Both the position numbers and the translations under genes were made by a program. Below, in pieces: positions 63,338-64,000 of a stretch of DNA of 64,000 nt (position 1 is the first letter of the stretch; each line of letters starts with the position of its first letter). The notes under the pieces are model-generated. The model ran no database searches. It was given only the letters and a program-made list of their open reading frames with translations, and was not told the DNA's origin. The stretch is taken from assembly GCF_021155775.2 (NCBI RefSeq), contig NC_060237.1, positions 8,519,832 to 8,583,831 on the forward strand, in the 5' to 3' direction. Origin of the DNA: Neodiprion pinetum. Its lineage: Eukaryota > Arthropoda > Insecta > Hymenoptera > Diprionidae.

Positions 63338-64000
63338 TGATTGCTACTTCTGTTTGTACATATACCAAATTTATGGATACGTAATATCGTATCCGTGATA
63401 CTTGCTTTACTTTAACAATTATTTAATGATGTCATACCTTTTTCTCACGCACACCCGACATATCGGAGAGTAAATGAGGAGAAAAAATAAATCAAGAAAA
63501 ATGACGGAAAGTTCTTTTTTTTCTCACCCGACTGCTGCACCATCGGGACAAAAAGCGGAGCTAAAAATTCTTCTTGAAAATTGGACTATGCGTTTCTGAA
63601 TACCGTAAACCCCCCCACCGAAATAAAAAAAGAAAAAAGAACCGGGTTTCTCGAGTGTCTCGTTATATTTCCCCGTGGGAAAATTCGTTGTGTTCGGCCA
63701 ACGGGTCGCTGCTTATATACATATGTATATTATATCGTATATAACATATAGCGTGCAAGGGGCGATCAATCCATTTAGAAGGCGAAGCGATTTTGCCTTT
63801 CAATTGTTGAAAGCACGGCGCGTGCGAAATGCGGAGATTACTAGAGCTTATAGAAGGGGAAGATAAGATAGTTATTCGATTTGGCATTTTTTTTTTTTTT
63901 AATTCGAATCCAAGTTTTTTTTTCCAATTTGTACAAACAACGCGCTTCGAGTTTTCGCTTCCGCTCTACAGCCAGTATTTACGTACGTAGGCATGGTTAA

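Larger units (their letters stand above)
46379..64000 (+). other. Candidate first intron / gene-free DNA
   Basis: No coding region could be supported across 17.6 kb. Runs of ten or more T greatly outnumber runs of ten or more A (my count is 17 to 3), consistent with a plus-strand intron. It contains copy B of the ~100-bp element, a shortened relative of the foldback element, a dispersed repeat pair and the microsatellites listed separately. A GCGGGAAA E2F-type motif with a GGGGCGGA box lies at 48727-48762. CpG-rich patches with frames on both strands lie at 52.4-52.9 and 55.2-55.4 kb. Confidence 0.35.

Noticed and set aside
1..64000. CRISPR array, operon, phage or plasmid features
   Set aside because: No regularly spaced direct repeats, no clustered long frames, no ribosome binding sites. 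Genome style is eukaryotic.

Overview
This window looks like nuclear DNA of an insect and, by inference, probably of a hymenopteran. It is AT-rich, but CpG is not depleted. It is full of (GA)n, (AT)n and poly-T microsatellites, and it carries small palindromic transposon-like repeats. No reading frame exceeds about 160 codons. I see no operons, ribosome binding sites, CRISPR arrays, tRNA or rRNA genes, and no complete gene of a family I can name. The order Hymenoptera is a guess from composition and from an ATGGCGGATCC-type repeat; a database search would settle it.

Layout. From 1 to 20 kb there is mostly unassigned non-coding DNA holding one copy of a ~100-bp palindromic element (7.7 kb), a foldback transposon-like element (13.7-14.3 kb) and a nested pair of palindromes (14.9-15.2 kb). 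An unrecognised 158-codon frame lies at 11.4-11.9 kb. At 20.0-21.1 kb there is a CpG-rich promoter-like block with a CACGTG E-box, a 14-bp perfect palindrome and two E2F-type sites. It is followed by a candidate small spliced gene on the plus strand and a possible divergent start on the minus strand. From 21 to 36 kb there are medium-length frames on both strands that I cannot assign, a tandem ATGGCGGATCC repeat (31.4-31.6 kb) and a candidate pair of minus-strand exons (33.6-34.0 kb). From 36.7 to 42.3 kb there is a 766-bp foldback element, a second copy of the ~100-bp element and long (GA)n and (AT)n arrays.

From 43.9 to 46.4 kb the composition changes sharply: G-tracts, GAGA repeats, an Inr/DPE-like core promoter, then almost 2 kb of trinucleotide-rich sequence ending at a good splice donor. 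I read this as the promoter and non-coding first exon of a plus-strand gene whose coding exons lie beyond the window. The remaining 17.6 kb would then be first intron. Its strong excess of T-runs over A-runs fits transcription in that direction. It also holds a third copy of the ~100-bp element, a shortened relative of the 13.7-kb foldback element and another dispersed repeat pair.

The best-supported structure here is the set of inverted repeats and dispersed repeat families, which can be read directly from the sequence. The gene models are low-confidence proposals. I did not find a clear previously undescribed system.
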